A stretch of DNA of 64,000 bases from positions 1-64,000 of the forward strand of contig DASYRG010000020.1 in assembly GCA_036004665.1 (NCBI GenBank), in the 5' to 3' direction. Origin of the DNA: JACQGZ01 sp036004665 (GTDB lineage: Bacteria > Sysuimicrobiota > Sysuimicrobiia > Sysuimicrobiales > Humicultoraceae). A program made the position numbers and the translations under genes. Under the pieces are notes generated by a model, which was not told the origin of the DNA, did no database searches, and was given only the letters and a program-made list of their open reading frames with translations. Shown here piece by piece: positions 33,637 to 42,006 of this stretch. Numbering within the stretch: the stretch's first letter is position 1; each line of letters opens with the position of its first letter.

Positions 33637-34062
33637 ATGAGCGATGACCTGTACCGGCGCGACACCCTGGTCCTCGCGCACCTGCGCGGGTATCCCGAGG
33701 AGCTGCGCCACTACAGCAACCTGATCAAGCAGGCCCATCCGCGAGGCATGTCGGCGCTGGACTTCGTGCTGCGCCGCCCCGCCGCCTCCGATTCGCTCAT
33801 TGCCGCGGTCTGCCGCGCGGTCGCCGCCGGAGAGTCCGTCCTCAGCGCCGTCGAAGCGGCCGAGCGCTTCGGCGTCACTCCCCGCGCGTTCCTGGAAACG
33901 ATCGCCAGCCAGCCGGACTTCCCGGCGCCGCTCTTCGCCAACGCAGAGAAACGCATCTGGCGGAGCGAGGACATCGAGGCGCGCGCCGGAGCCACCGGGC
34001 CGCCCGGAGGGCAGGCTTCCCGTGGGCATCGTGGGCAAGATCCGTCTCTGGGTGACGTGTAA
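33637..34062 (+). CDS. Hypothetical protein with excisionase/MerR-like helix-turn-helix
   Basis: 141 residues from the ATG at 33637. The middle (SVLSAVEAAERFGVTPRAFLE, about 70-90) looks like a helix-turn-helix and the continuation SQPDFPAPLFANAEKRIWRS resembles the winged turn of Xis/MerR-like proteins (xFPxPxF...RxWRxxD). The N-terminal 60 residues have no recognised family, and the C-terminus is Gly-rich. It is divergent from the selenoprotein with only 31 bases between the starts, so their promoters must lie inside each other's genes. Overlaps the zinc-ribbon gene. Confidence 0.6.
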   Translation: MSDDLYRRDTLVLAHLRGYPEELRHYSNLIKQAHPRGMSALDFVLRRPAASDSLIAAVCRAVAAGESVLSAVEAAERFGVTPRAFLETIASQPDFPAPLFANAEKRIWRSEDIEARAGATGPPGGQASRGHRGQDPSLGDV

Positions 34063-34231
34063 GCGCTGCGGCCGGCCCTTCGACACGGGCCGCCGCATGG
34101 ACCGCCGATCCTTCACCCGCGGTACCCTCGCGGCCAATTACCACCTCTGCCCGCACTGCGGGACCCGCGAGACCTACCGCAAGGCGGACTACCAGATCAA
34201 GGAGGAGTCGGAAGAGCGCACCCCGCGCTGA
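34022..34231 (+). CDS. Small zinc-ribbon protein
   Basis: 69 residues from a GTG at 34022, preceded by GGAGGGCAGG; it overlaps the end of the previous gene by 41 bases in another frame. Two knuckles are visible, TCKRCGRPF and HLCPHCGTRE, giving a C2C2 zinc ribbon, with a basic linker between (GRRMDRRSFTRGT) and a charged tail (KADYQIKEESEERTPR). Likely a nucleic-acid or protein-binding accessory protein; no named family is recognised. Confidence 0.65.
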   Translation: MGIVGKIRLWVTCKRCGRPFDTGRRMDRRSFTRGTLAANYHLCPHCGTRETYRKADYQIKEESEERTPR

Positions 34232-34238
34232 GGCGCAG

Positions 34239-34730
34239 TTACTGGCGGGGCGCCTGTTCGGCCAGCCTGCGCACCTCTTCGAGCAGGCGCAGGGTCTCTG
34301 CCTCGAAGCGCTCGGAGATGAGAGCAAACCTGGCCTGCTGCTCCAGGGTCAGCGCCGCGGCGATCTGGCGCAGGACCTGCTGGCGGCGCCGCTCGATGTC
34401 CGTCCGCAGATCGGTGAGCTCGGCCAGCTTCAGCCGGATCGCCTCCTGATCGGGCGGCCGCCGCCGCAGCAACTGCCGCAACTCCCCCTCCAGCGCCCGC
34501 TTGCGCCGTCCCAGCTCCAGGCGGATCTCCTTGAGCGCTTTGATTCGGGGGAAGACGCGGGCGATCTGCTGGTCGGTGAGATCCAGATCGTCGACGAGCC
34601 GCCAGATCAGCAGCGCTTCGATGATCCGGCCGACGCGCTCATCGGGCAGGGGCGTGGGCGCCTGGCCCAGCGCCGGGAGCGCCAGGAGGCCGACGACCAC
34701 GGCAGCGAGGGCGACGTGCCGGCGCATCAA
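34239..34730 (-). CDS. Spy/CpxP-like periplasmic helical protein
   Basis: 163 residues. Signal peptide (about 1-22, ending ALPALGQA), then nearly all helix with LDLTDQQIARVFPRIKALKE and AAALTLEQQARFALI, reminiscent of the LTxxQ repeats of Spy/CpxP and heavy-metal resistance chaperones. It overlaps the anti-sigma gene by 4 bases and completes a sigma/anti-sigma/periplasmic protein operon, so it may act as stress sensor or chaperone for that system. Confidence 0.8.
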   Translation of the reverse strand: MMRRHVALAAVVVGLLALPALGQAPTPLPDERVGRIIEALLIWRLVDDLDLTDQQIARVFPRIKALKEIRLELGRRKRALEGELRQLLRRRPPDQEAIRLKLAELTDLRTDIERRRQQVLRQIAAALTLEQQARFALISERFEAETLRLLEEVRRLAEQAPRQ

Positions 34731-35260
34731 GGTCCTTCCGGCTGAATCAGGTAGAGCGGGTCGGCGTCAGTCCCGCCCAGGCCAGACTGCCAGATCTGCA
34801 CCGTCTGCTCGAGCGACGGCAGCAGGGTGCGCATGGAGTCGGTGAGGTAGGGCGCCAGCGGGTTCGGGGTCTGAGCTTCGGGACCAGGACCCAGCGCCGG
34901 GCGCAGGAGAGTAGAGACCACGAAGACGACCACCACGACCGCCGTCGCCGCGGCGGGGCCGAGCGCAGGCACAGTGAGACGCCGGCGCAGTCTCGCCCAG
35001 AGCCCCACCGGCTCGCGGGCGATGCGCTCCTCCAGCTGAACCATGAAGCCTGGCCAAAACCCCAGCGGCGGGTCGGGATCGGGGCCGGCGCGGAGGAGCG
35101 CCACCGTTTCCTCGAACCGCGCTGCCTCCCTCCGGCAGTTGGCGCAGACCTCCAGGTGAGCGGCCACGGCCCGCCGCAGATCGGGCGGAGTCCGTCCCGT
35201 CACCGTCTCAATCAGCGCATCGCGCGTTTCCCGACAGGTCACCGTCGCTCCTCGCTCCAT
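34727..35260 (-). CDS. Anti-sigma factor with zf-HC2 domain
   Basis: 177 residues. The N-terminal ZAS motif HLEVCANCRREA (about 34-45, HxxxCxxC) is typical of zinc-binding anti-sigma factors. One transmembrane segment (about 100-120, TAVVVVVFVVSTLL) is followed by an extracytoplasmic tail of about 60 residues. It overlaps the ECF sigma gene by 22 bases, the usual arrangement for a cognate pair. It should hold the sigma factor at the membrane until an envelope signal releases it. Confidence 0.9.
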   Translation of the reverse strand: MERGATVTCRETRDALIETVTGRTPPDLRRAVAAHLEVCANCRREAARFEETVALLRAGPDPDPPLGFWPGFMVQLEERIAREPVGLWARLRRRLTVPALGPAAATAVVVVVFVVSTLLRPALGPGPEAQTPNPLAPYLTDSMRTLLPSLEQTVQIWQSGLGGTDADPLYLIQPEGP

Positions 35261-35796
35261 TCCTCGGCCAGCAGGACGCGCAGTTTCCTCAGCGCGGCGA
35301 ACATGGTCGCCTTGACCGTTCCTTCCGAACAGCCACAGATCCCGGCGATTTCGTCATATGGCAGATCCTGGTAGAGTCGCAGTCCGACCATCGCGCGCTG
35401 GCGCGGAGGCAGGCTCTCCACCGCCCGCGCCACAGCCTGGCGCAGCGCCCCCGCCTCCACCTGCGCCACCGGACCGGCCTCGGCCGGGACCTCCTGCACC
35501 ACCTCGTCCAAATCCACCCAGGCGTGACGCCGGCGGCGCTCCTGAAAGTCCAGGCAGAGGTTCACCGTGATCCGGTAGAGCCAGGTGCGCAACTGCGCGC
35601 GGCCGTCGAAGCGGGGCAGTGCCCGGTGCACCCGGATGAAGACCTCCTGGGTGACGTCGGCGCCGTCCTCGTGATTGGCGAGCATCCGCCGGGCGATCCG
35701 GTAGACGGTCTCCCGGTGCTTGATCACCACGGCCGTGAAGGCGCTCTCTTCACCCCGCTTGAAGGCCGCAACGAGTGCGGCATCTTCGTGGTCCAA
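35239..35796 (-). CDS. ECF-type RNA polymerase sigma factor (RpoE-like)
   Basis: 185 residues. Region 2: DGADVTQEVFIRVHRALPRF and LRTWLYRITVNLCLDF (about 42-80). Region 4: LPPRQRAMVGLRLYQDLPYD and EIAGICGCSEGTVKATMFAA (about 130-170). This is a minimal group-4 sigma factor. Followed by its anti-sigma gene and a Spy-like gene, so it probably controls an envelope-stress response. The amidohydrolase stop lies only 42 bases upstream, so read-through from that operon is possible besides its own promoter, which I cannot place. Confidence 0.95.
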   Translation of the reverse strand: MDHEDAALVAAFKRGEESAFTAVVIKHRETVYRIARRMLANHEDGADVTQEVFIRVHRALPRFDGRAQLRTWLYRITVNLCLDFQERRRRHAWVDLDEVVQEVPAEAGPVAQVEAGALRQAVARAVESLPPRQRAMVGLRLYQDLPYDEIAGICGCSEGTVKATMFAALRKLRVLLAEEWSEERR

Positions 35797-35838
35797 AGGT
35801 CCCTCCTACCCCTGGAACGGCGCCGGGGACGCCTGCGT

Positions 35839-37419
35839 TTAGTGGCTCTTCCTTCCTTGTGCCCGGATTCCTGGTCGGCCGTCCGGAACACCCTCGAGCG
35901 CTGAGGCGATCCCGCGCAGCGGGTCGGCGACGAACACCGGACGGCCGCCGACGAAGGTCGCCAGCACCTTCACCTCGAGCAGGGCTTCCGGAGGCTCAGA
36001 CATGACGTCCCGGTCCAGGACGATGAAATCCGCCAGGCGGCCGTAGGACAGGGTCCCCTTGAGCTGTTCCTCGCCCGAAGCCCACGCCGCTCCGACGGTA
36101 TAGGACCTGACCGCCTCTTCGATGGTCAGCGCTTCCTCGGGGTACCAGGCCGTCCGATGTTCCGCGGCTCCACGTCGGGTCACCGCCGCGTAGATGCCCT
36201 GCCAGGGATCCGGCGTCTCCACGGGCGCGTCCGAACCGAAGGCCAGGATCGTTCCTACCCGGAGGAGGGATCGCCACGCGTAGGCCGTGCGGCTGCGCCG
36301 TCCCCAATAGCGGTCAGCGATGTCGCGGTCGCTGGTGGCGTGGATGGGTTGCATCGACGCCGTGACGCCCAGCCGGGCCAGTCGAGGAAGATCATCGGGG
36401 TGGAGCAGCTGCACGTGCTCGATGCGGTGCCGGGCCCCCAGCCGTCGGGTAGCGTCGGCGTTCGCCTCGTAGGCGTCCAGCACCCAGCGGTTGGCCCGGT
36501 CGCCGATGGCGTGGATGGCACACCACCACCCCGCCGCCACCGCCTGGCGCACGATGGCCGCCAGCTCCTCCCGGCCGTGGATGGCGATGCCGGTGTTGGC
36601 CGGCAGCCCGTCGAACGGTTCGAGCATGCTGGCGGTCTGCGAGCCCAGCGTCCCGTCGGCGAAGACCTTCACCGGTCCGACGCGCAGCCACTCGGTGCCG
36701 GACCCCGTGCGCAGCCCGGACGCCGCCGCGTCCAGCACGCCGAGGGGCAGCGTCGCGCACACCCGCAGGGACAGATTGCCGCGCGCCGCCAGTTGCTGGA
36801 GTACGCCGAAGACCCTGTCGCCCTCATAGCTCTCGGTGCCCACGAAACTGTGTACGCCCGTGATCCCCATGCGATGCAGCCTCGCGGTGCCCTCTCGGAT
36901 GCCGCGCTCGACCGTCTGGATATCCGCGGGCGGGATGACATTCCCGACCAGAGCCTTTGCCGATTCTTCCTTGAGGATGCCGGTGGGGACTCCACGATCG
37001 TCCCTGGCGATCTCTCCTCCAGGCGGGTCCGGGGTCTGGGGCGTCACACCAGCCAGCCGCAGTGCCCGGCCGTTGACCCAGAGGAGGTGGCCGTCCTTGC
37101 TGCTCAGGGCCACGGGGTTGGCGGGGCTGACGGGGTCGAGATCGGCGGCGGAGGGAAAGCGGTCCTCGGGCCAGACGTTCTTGTCCCAGCCGCGTCCCAG
37201 AATCCAGCGCTCCGGCCGCTCGCGCGCCGCGGCCGCACCGACGGCCGAGACCGCCTCCCGCAGCGACCCAGCTTCCGAGAGATCGACCCGCCGCAGCGCG
37301 ATCCCGTACGCCGCCAGGTGGATGTGGCTGTCCACAATCCCCGGCAGCACAGTCCGCCCGCCGAGATCGACGCGCGGGTGGCCCGGAAACGCCGCCGCGA
37401 GTTCATCGGTCTCGCCCAC
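35839..37419 (-). CDS. YtcJ-like amidohydrolase
   Basis: 526 residues from a GTG at 37419. Metal motifs: VLPGIVDSHIHLAAYG (about 25-40, HxH), a central ITGVHSFVG, EHVQLLHPDDLPRLARLG with the His after WWCAIHAIGDRAN, and FGSDAPVETPDPW (Asp). It belongs to the urease-like YtcJ/exoenzyme-regulatory-protein family, whose members hydrolyse amides or formamides. In-frame sequence upstream (to about 37500: LNGRVYTLDPARLIAGALAT) is plainly the missing N-terminal strand of the family but has no ATG, GTG or TTG; a CTG at 37500 is the only candidate. RibU ends 20 bases further upstream. Confidence 0.85.
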   Translation of the reverse strand: MGETDELAAAFPGHPRVDLGGRTVLPGIVDSHIHLAAYGIALRRVDLSEAGSLREAVSAVGAAAARERPERWILGRGWDKNVWPEDRFPSAADLDPVSPANPVALSSKDGHLLWVNGRALRLAGVTPQTPDPPGGEIARDDRGVPTGILKEESAKALVGNVIPPADIQTVERGIREGTARLHRMGITGVHSFVGTESYEGDRVFGVLQQLAARGNLSLRVCATLPLGVLDAAASGLRTGSGTEWLRVGPVKVFADGTLGSQTASMLEPFDGLPANTGIAIHGREELAAIVRQAVAAGWWCAIHAIGDRANRWVLDAYEANADATRRLGARHRIEHVQLLHPDDLPRLARLGVTASMQPIHATSDRDIADRYWGRRSRTAYAWRSLLRVGTILAFGSDAPVETPDPWQGIYAAVTRRGAAEHRTAWYPEEALTIEEAVRSYTVGAAWASGEEQLKGTLSYGRLADFIVLDRDVMSEPPEALLEVKVLATFVGGRPVFVADPLRGIASALEGVPDGRPGIRAQGRKSH

Positions 37420-37519
37420 CGCGACAACGCGCCCGCCGGACGTGGCGAGGGCGCCGGCGATGAGTCGTGCGGGGTCGAGCGTATAGACGCGCCCGTTCAG
37501 GAGGAGCGCGCCGTGGAGG

Positions 37520-38068
37520 CTACCAGACCGCGCGGTCGCCCACCCACTCGTAGAGATAGCCGCGCACGCGCTTGTACAGGTAGAAGGTGACCAGCGCGCT
37601 CATGGACCCCTTCACGAGGTTGAACGGCAGGAGGGCAGGAAGCACCAGCGCAATCACCTGCGGACGCGGAATCCCAAAGAAGATCGGTGTGAGCAGGATG
37701 TTCGCCGCGATCATCGCGCCTGTCATCGCCAGCACTCCGAAGATCAACGCCCTGACCGCACCCGGCCTGGTGTGCTCGATCACGTAGTACCAGCCTGCCA
37801 CGCCCACGAGCGTGGCCCCGGCGAGCAGATTCATGAAGACGCCGAATGGGCCGCCGACCGTGCCCGGTCGGAGCAGCTGAATCAGCAGAGCCTTGATCAT
37901 CTCAACGGAGAGACCGGCCAGGGGCCCGAGGGCGAAGGTGGCGATCAGGGCAGGTATCTCGCTGGGATCGTATTTGAGCCAAGCGGGAAAGAACGGCAGG
38001 GGGAAATCGAAGTACATGAAGCTGAAGGCGATGGCGCCGAGTACCGCGACCTGCGTGAACCGTCTCAT
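37520..38068 (-). CDS. ribU: Riboflavin ECF transporter, substrate-binding S component
   Basis: 182 residues from the ATG at 38068 (the frame also opens at 38113). Five to six membrane helices; the family sequence LKYDPSEIPALIATFALGPL (about 31-50) is the RibU hallmark. It works with the shared EcfA-EcfA'-EcfT module, not seen here. The FMN riboswitch directly upstream confirms the substrate: high FMN should stop expression. It is followed by an amidohydrolase gene, perhaps in the same transcript. Confidence 0.95.
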   Translation of the reverse strand: MRRFTQVAVLGAIAFSFMYFDFPLPFFPAWLKYDPSEIPALIATFALGPLAGLSVEMIKALLIQLLRPGTVGGPFGVFMNLLAGATLVGVAGWYYVIEHTRPGAVRALIFGVLAMTGAMIAANILLTPIFFGIPRPQVIALVLPALLPFNLVKGSMSALVTFYLYKRVRGYLYEWVGDRAVW

Positions 38069-38153
38069 CCCTGCCCCCTGGCCATGACCGAAGGGGCAGA
38101 GATCCCGGACCAAGGGATCAGGGATGATCAGACAGCCTGAGCCCTCCCAGAAG

Positions 38154-38300
38154 ACCTTCTCCCATCCGGACTGTACCGTCGGCTCCGGAATCGCACCGGA
38201 TCTGCGGCGCTCTCGTGTGCGCCGCTCGCGGGCTCTACCGCCGGTCGGGAGTTGTTCCGGGCCGCTGCCCGGAGACGCACCCTGCCCCGAAGGCCGTCAG
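38154..38300 (-). ncRNA. FMN riboswitch (RFN element)
   Basis: The minus strand carries the RFN blocks in order: CTTCGGGGCAGGGTG, ACCGGCGGTAGAGCCCGCGAG, GATCCGGTGCGATTCCGGAG, CCGACGGTACAGTCCGGATG and GGAGAAGG, with variable stems between. It lies 86 bases upstream of ribU and controls it. The mechanism (termination or sequestration) was not resolved. Confidence 0.97.
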
Positions 38301-38345
38301 TATTCGATTGACCTGATGATAGCACAAGGGAATGGAGGGGTAGGG

Positions 38346-38810
38346 TCACTCCTCGCGGAGGTCGATCTCCGTTGCGCCGGCGGCCCCCAACAGCGCCCGC
38401 GGCGCGACCGGAAACACCGCCGTCGGGGTCCCCGCAGCAGCGTAGACGACGTCATAGGCGAGAAGGTCCTGGTCGAGGAAGGTGGGGAGGACCCTCCGGT
38501 GCCCCATCGGAGGGACGCCCCCGATCGCGTACCCGGTGACCTCCCGGACGATCACTGCGTCGGCCTTGCGGATGACGCGCGCTCCGGCCGCCGCGGCCAG
38601 TTTCCCCACATCCACGCGATTCGCGCCTGAGGCGAGGACGAGAATGGGCCGCGCGTCGGCCAGGAACACCAGAGATTTCACGATCTGCGCCACGCTGGTC
38701 CCAAGGGCGCGCGCGGCGTCCTCGGCCGTCCTGGTGCCCGCCGGGAATTCAGCGATGTCGGCTGTCAATCCGGCCGCCTGCAGCGCCGCACGCACGCGGT
38801 CGATCGCCAC
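38346..38810 (-). CDS. ybaK: YbaK/EbsC-family aminoacyl-tRNA deacylase
   Basis: 154 residues. Family lines: AEDAARALGTSVAQIVKSLV (about 29-48), LASGANRVDVGKLAA, TGYAIGGVPPMGHRR (about 89-103) and YDVVYAAAGTPTAVFPV. YbaK proteins remove Cys or Ala mistakenly attached to tRNA-Pro. The ProRS in this window is of the short archaeal type without the bacterial INS editing domain, so this free-standing enzyme is a likely trans-editor. It is a single gene flanked by the FMN-riboswitch leader and a DUF3179 gene. Confidence 0.92.
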   Translation of the reverse strand: MAIDRVRAALQAAGLTADIAEFPAGTRTAEDAARALGTSVAQIVKSLVFLADARPILVLASGANRVDVGKLAAAAGARVIRKADAVIVREVTGYAIGGVPPMGHRRVLPTFLDQDLLAYDVVYAAAGTPTAVFPVAPRALLGAAGATEIDLREE

Positions 38811-38869
38811 GCCCCTATCTTACCGGGAGGGGCGGACGCGGAGGACGACTGCTCGCTGAGCAGGGGCGG

Positions 38870-40012
38870 TCAAGGTGTGTAGATTCTGGTCTTCGGCTTG
38901 AAGACGACCCAGGCGAACCAGAAGTAGTCGCCGCTGACGACCGGCTCCAGCCGCTGCCCCCGCAGCGGCCCCGCGGTCGCCTGGCCCAGAATGGTCCAGC
39001 TCGAGCGAGTCTCCCGGTCGGTAAACCCTTTGGCCGCAGGCAGAAACGTGAGGCGGCGGGCGCCTGCCTTCGGGACGAAGACGCCGCTCGCCCCAATGTC
39101 GCGCCCACCGGCCACGTCGCTCGCATCGAGCGCCGAGACCGTCCCTTTTTCGAAGAGCACCACGATGGCCTGCCCGCCCACCACATCGTGCACGACGCGC
39201 ACTTTCTCCAGGACGCTGAAGGGGTAGGCGACGTGCTCGCCACGCAGAGAGACGGCGACGACCCGCTCCATGGGACGGAGGCGCCCGTCCTTCGACCCGC
39301 TGTACAGGAACGGTGAAGAGTTGATGTTGTCGTAGCCGACGTAGGGGTTCCGCCCATACGGACGGCTGTGACCCGTGTTGCGCGAGAGCACCTTCCCCTG
39401 TGGATAGGTCGCGCGGAACGTCTCCCAGGAGATGATCTGTGCCGGGAGGAAAGTGAGGCGCCTGCCGGTGAGGTCGCCCACAATTGCTTCGCCGGTGGCC
39501 TGCTGCCACCAGGACTCCGTCCGTCGATCGTACATCACCAAGTCGCTGAACCGGAGCTTGCCTGTCGTGCCGAAATCGTGGGCCTTCCCATCCAGCCTGG
39601 CGTCGAAGACCAGCGCCGTGTTGCAGAGGGGACAGAAGGTGATCAGCGCGGGAACGCCGCCGACCGTATCGTTGACGATCTCATGCCAGGTGAGGATCTG
39701 CAGCGGATACGCGCGGGCGTCCCCGCCCCGCGCGAAGAGGACCACGGGCTCTTTCGGCTTGAGCCACCTGCCTGCCGCCGCCGCCGTCTCGAAGCGGGGA
39801 TGATCGATGGCGGGGATGCCGTCCTTGGGCGGCCCGCCGGAGATGATCTCGGTCAGGGGGACAGAGTGCTTCTTGAAGTTCGTCTTCCACTCCGAGGCGT
39901 CGTGGAAGGGAACAGGCTCACCGGTGTGCGCCGCCCGCACTGCTGCTCCTTCCGGCAGGGGGCTGAGCGCGCCGGCGGCGATGAGGACCGTGAGCAGGAC
40001 CGCGATGCGCAC
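38870..40012 (-). CDS. DUF3179-domain exported protein
   Basis: 380 residues. N-terminal signal (about 3-20, VLLTVLIAAGALSPLP) and then the DUF3179 signature: GGPPKDGIPAIDHPRFETA, ARAYPLQILTWHEIVNDTVG (about 100-120), TFCPLCNTALVFDARL with two Cys (about 125-140), WWQQATGEAIVGDLTGRRL and GYDNINSSPFLY. The conserved Cys pair suggests a metal or redox centre. Function unknown; probably extracytoplasmic. It lies 9 bases after the glucoamylase gene. Confidence 0.9.
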   Translation of the reverse strand: MRIAVLLTVLIAAGALSPLPEGAAVRAAHTGEPVPFHDASEWKTNFKKHSVPLTEIISGGPPKDGIPAIDHPRFETAAAAGRWLKPKEPVVLFARGGDARAYPLQILTWHEIVNDTVGGVPALITFCPLCNTALVFDARLDGKAHDFGTTGKLRFSDLVMYDRRTESWWQQATGEAIVGDLTGRRLTFLPAQIISWETFRATYPQGKVLSRNTGHSRPYGRNPYVGYDNINSSPFLYSGSKDGRLRPMERVVAVSLRGEHVAYPFSVLEKVRVVHDVVGGQAIVVLFEKGTVSALDASDVAGGRDIGASGVFVPKAGARRLTFLPAAKGFTDRETRSSWTILGQATAGPLRGQRLEPVVSGDYFWFAWVVFKPKTRIYTP

Positions 40013-40021
40013 GAACGAGCG

Positions 40022-41998
40022 CTAACCGCCCACGCGCCCGCGGGCGCGGAGGTAGGCGTGGACGGTGGTGACCAATGCAGCGTGGCTCCAGGTGAGCGGG
40101 CTGACCGAGAGCGCCGCGCCGGTGTAGGGGTGAATCTGCTCGGCCAGGATCCCGCTGGGCAGCGCGTGCTGGCAGACCCAGGTCAGGAGTTCGGTCACCC
40201 GGTCGAGCTCGGAGGTGCTGCGCGCCGTCTCGGCATACCACTGCGCCAGCCAGAGGGTGCAGATGAACCAGGGATTGCCCGGCACGTGGGCGGCGTCGTC
40301 GGTGACGCGGTGGTAGGCATCCTGTTCGTACCGGGCCATCCCGCCGATCTCGGTCTGTACCCAGAGCCGTTCGCGGATGGCCTCCATGGTGCGAACGACC
40401 CGCGGATCGCCGGCGGGGTACATGCCGAAGAGCCAGAGCCCCGCGATGGAGGCGTCCAGGACGGGGTCCACTCCCCAGGAACCGTCAGGCCTCGTATGCA
40501 CCATGCGGACGAAGCGGCTCTCGTCCCGCCACAGGTGGCGGTCCGCTCCCGCCCGGATCTCATCGGCGGCGCGGCGGTAGCCCGCAGCCAGGTCCCCCTC
40601 GCCAAACGCATCGGCGAAGTTCGCTCCTGCCATCAGCCCGCCCCAGGTCGCGCCCACCGTCCAGGCCAGAACGCCGCGCCGCTCCTCCCACAGATCCCAG
40701 GAGGGCAGCGGAAGGCGGGTCTCCATGTCGCGATAGTCGACCATCCAGTTGGCCGCCCTGACGACCAGGCCCCGGTAGAGCGGCTTGATGAACTCCACCT
40801 CCCGATACCGGTCGAAGTGCCGCCAGAGTGCCCAGAGCACGAGCGCCGTCTCATCCTCCTGGACCGGTAGTTGCTTCTTCCCCTCGTAGTACCATCCATG
40901 CCAGGAAGAGGCGATGGAGCCGTCCGGCGTGTACTTGTGCAGCAGGTAGCCTTCCTCCGTAATGACCTGGTGGCAGAACGTGAAGAAGCGCCGGGTCACC
41001 TCTGAGTGTCCTGCCTCATTCAGAGCGTCGGCGACGAGGGCGCCGTCCCGGGGCCACATGTACGCGTAGGTGTCACTGGCAAAGCGCGTGGTGTCGAAAT
41101 CGTTGGCCGCGATGATCGCGCCACCGTTGTCGATCTGCGACCGGAGGATCAGCAGGCTGCGGCGGTAGACGCCTCCCACCAGCGGCGGCAACATCGCCAT
41201 CTCCGCCTTGGCTTTGGTCAGCCACAACGTCCAGTAGTGGCGTGTGCGTTCCAGAAACGTCTGCGGACCCTTCGCCCGGACGATCCGGTTGATCCGCGTG
41301 ACCTCGGGGAAATCCTCACCCACGGCGATCCAGTGCCATCCGGTGGCCCGACCGCCGGCCGGCACGCGCAGGTGGAGGGCGACCGTCGAATCCACGCTGC
41401 CCTGCGCCACCGCGTTACCCGAGAGGACACCGTCTTCCGCGTCGCGCCAGGTGCCCTCGCGTCCCTGCCACTCCTTGATCCCCACAGCCCACTGGTCGAC
41501 GCCGAGGGCCCATGCGCCCGACTCCTCGCGCGCGACGTTGACCATAAACCAGCGCTTGCCTTTGTAGTGGAAGACCGCGCGCCGCTCCGGTTCATAGTAG
41601 ACGGAGTCGGCCACCTCGGTGCCGCTGATGTGGAAGTCCTGGGCGAAGAGCAGGCGCACCTCCCGGTCTCGGCCCGCCTCGTCGGTGACGATGAGGCGCC
41701 GCAGGTAGAGGTTCTCGTGGAAGTCCACCACGTCGGCGCACTCCAGCCGCAAGGCGAGGTCCGGGTGGCGCAGGGTGACGCGCGTGACGAGGGTGTCCGC
41801 TTCGTAGTCCAAAGATCGCTCCCATCCAGGATGATCGATCCAGCGGAACTGGCCGTCCGCCCACACACCGAAGCGGAAGGGGTGGCCGGGAGAGTGGTTC
41901 TCCTGGCCCACGTGCGGCCAGTAGAAGTCTTGCAGCTGATAGATCAGGTCGAAGTTGACCAACAGCGAGCCGTTGCCGACCGGGATGTCCCGCGGCAC
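40022..41998 (-). CDS. Glycoside hydrolase family 15 (glucoamylase-like)
   Basis: 658 residues without signal peptide. N-terminal beta-sandwich (IPVGNGSLLVNFDLIYQLQD) and C-terminal (alpha/alpha)6 barrel: ASDTYAYMWPRDGALVADAL (about 305-325), general acid region PSWDLWEERRGVLAWT (about 430) and general base region GILAEQIHPYTGAALSVSPL followed by TWSHAALV (about 620). The family cleaves alpha-glucosidic bonds (glucoamylase, trehalase, glucodextranase). A cytoplasmic form would act on maltodextrins, glycogen or trehalose. It is 8 bases after proS. Confidence 0.93.
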   Translation of the reverse strand: MPRDIPVGNGSLLVNFDLIYQLQDFYWPHVGQENHSPGHPFRFGVWADGQFRWIDHPGWERSLDYEADTLVTRVTLRHPDLALRLECADVVDFHENLYLRRLIVTDEAGRDREVRLLFAQDFHISGTEVADSVYYEPERRAVFHYKGKRWFMVNVAREESGAWALGVDQWAVGIKEWQGREGTWRDAEDGVLSGNAVAQGSVDSTVALHLRVPAGGRATGWHWIAVGEDFPEVTRINRIVRAKGPQTFLERTRHYWTLWLTKAKAEMAMLPPLVGGVYRRSLLILRSQIDNGGAIIAANDFDTTRFASDTYAYMWPRDGALVADALNEAGHSEVTRRFFTFCHQVITEEGYLLHKYTPDGSIASSWHGWYYEGKKQLPVQEDETALVLWALWRHFDRYREVEFIKPLYRGLVVRAANWMVDYRDMETRLPLPSWDLWEERRGVLAWTVGATWGGLMAGANFADAFGEGDLAAGYRRAADEIRAGADRHLWRDESRFVRMVHTRPDGSWGVDPVLDASIAGLWLFGMYPAGDPRVVRTMEAIRERLWVQTEIGGMARYEQDAYHRVTDDAAHVPGNPWFICTLWLAQWYAETARSTSELDRVTELLTWVCQHALPSGILAEQIHPYTGAALSVSPLTWSHAALVTTVHAYLRARGRVGG

Positions 41999-42006
41999 GA
42001 CCGCCC

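Noticed and set aside
37520..38113. Upstream start of RibU at 38113
   Set aside because: The extra 15 residues (MVRDLCPFGHG...) are not membrane-protein-like; the ATG at 38068 follows a GGGGGCAGGG site and opens directly into the first helix.
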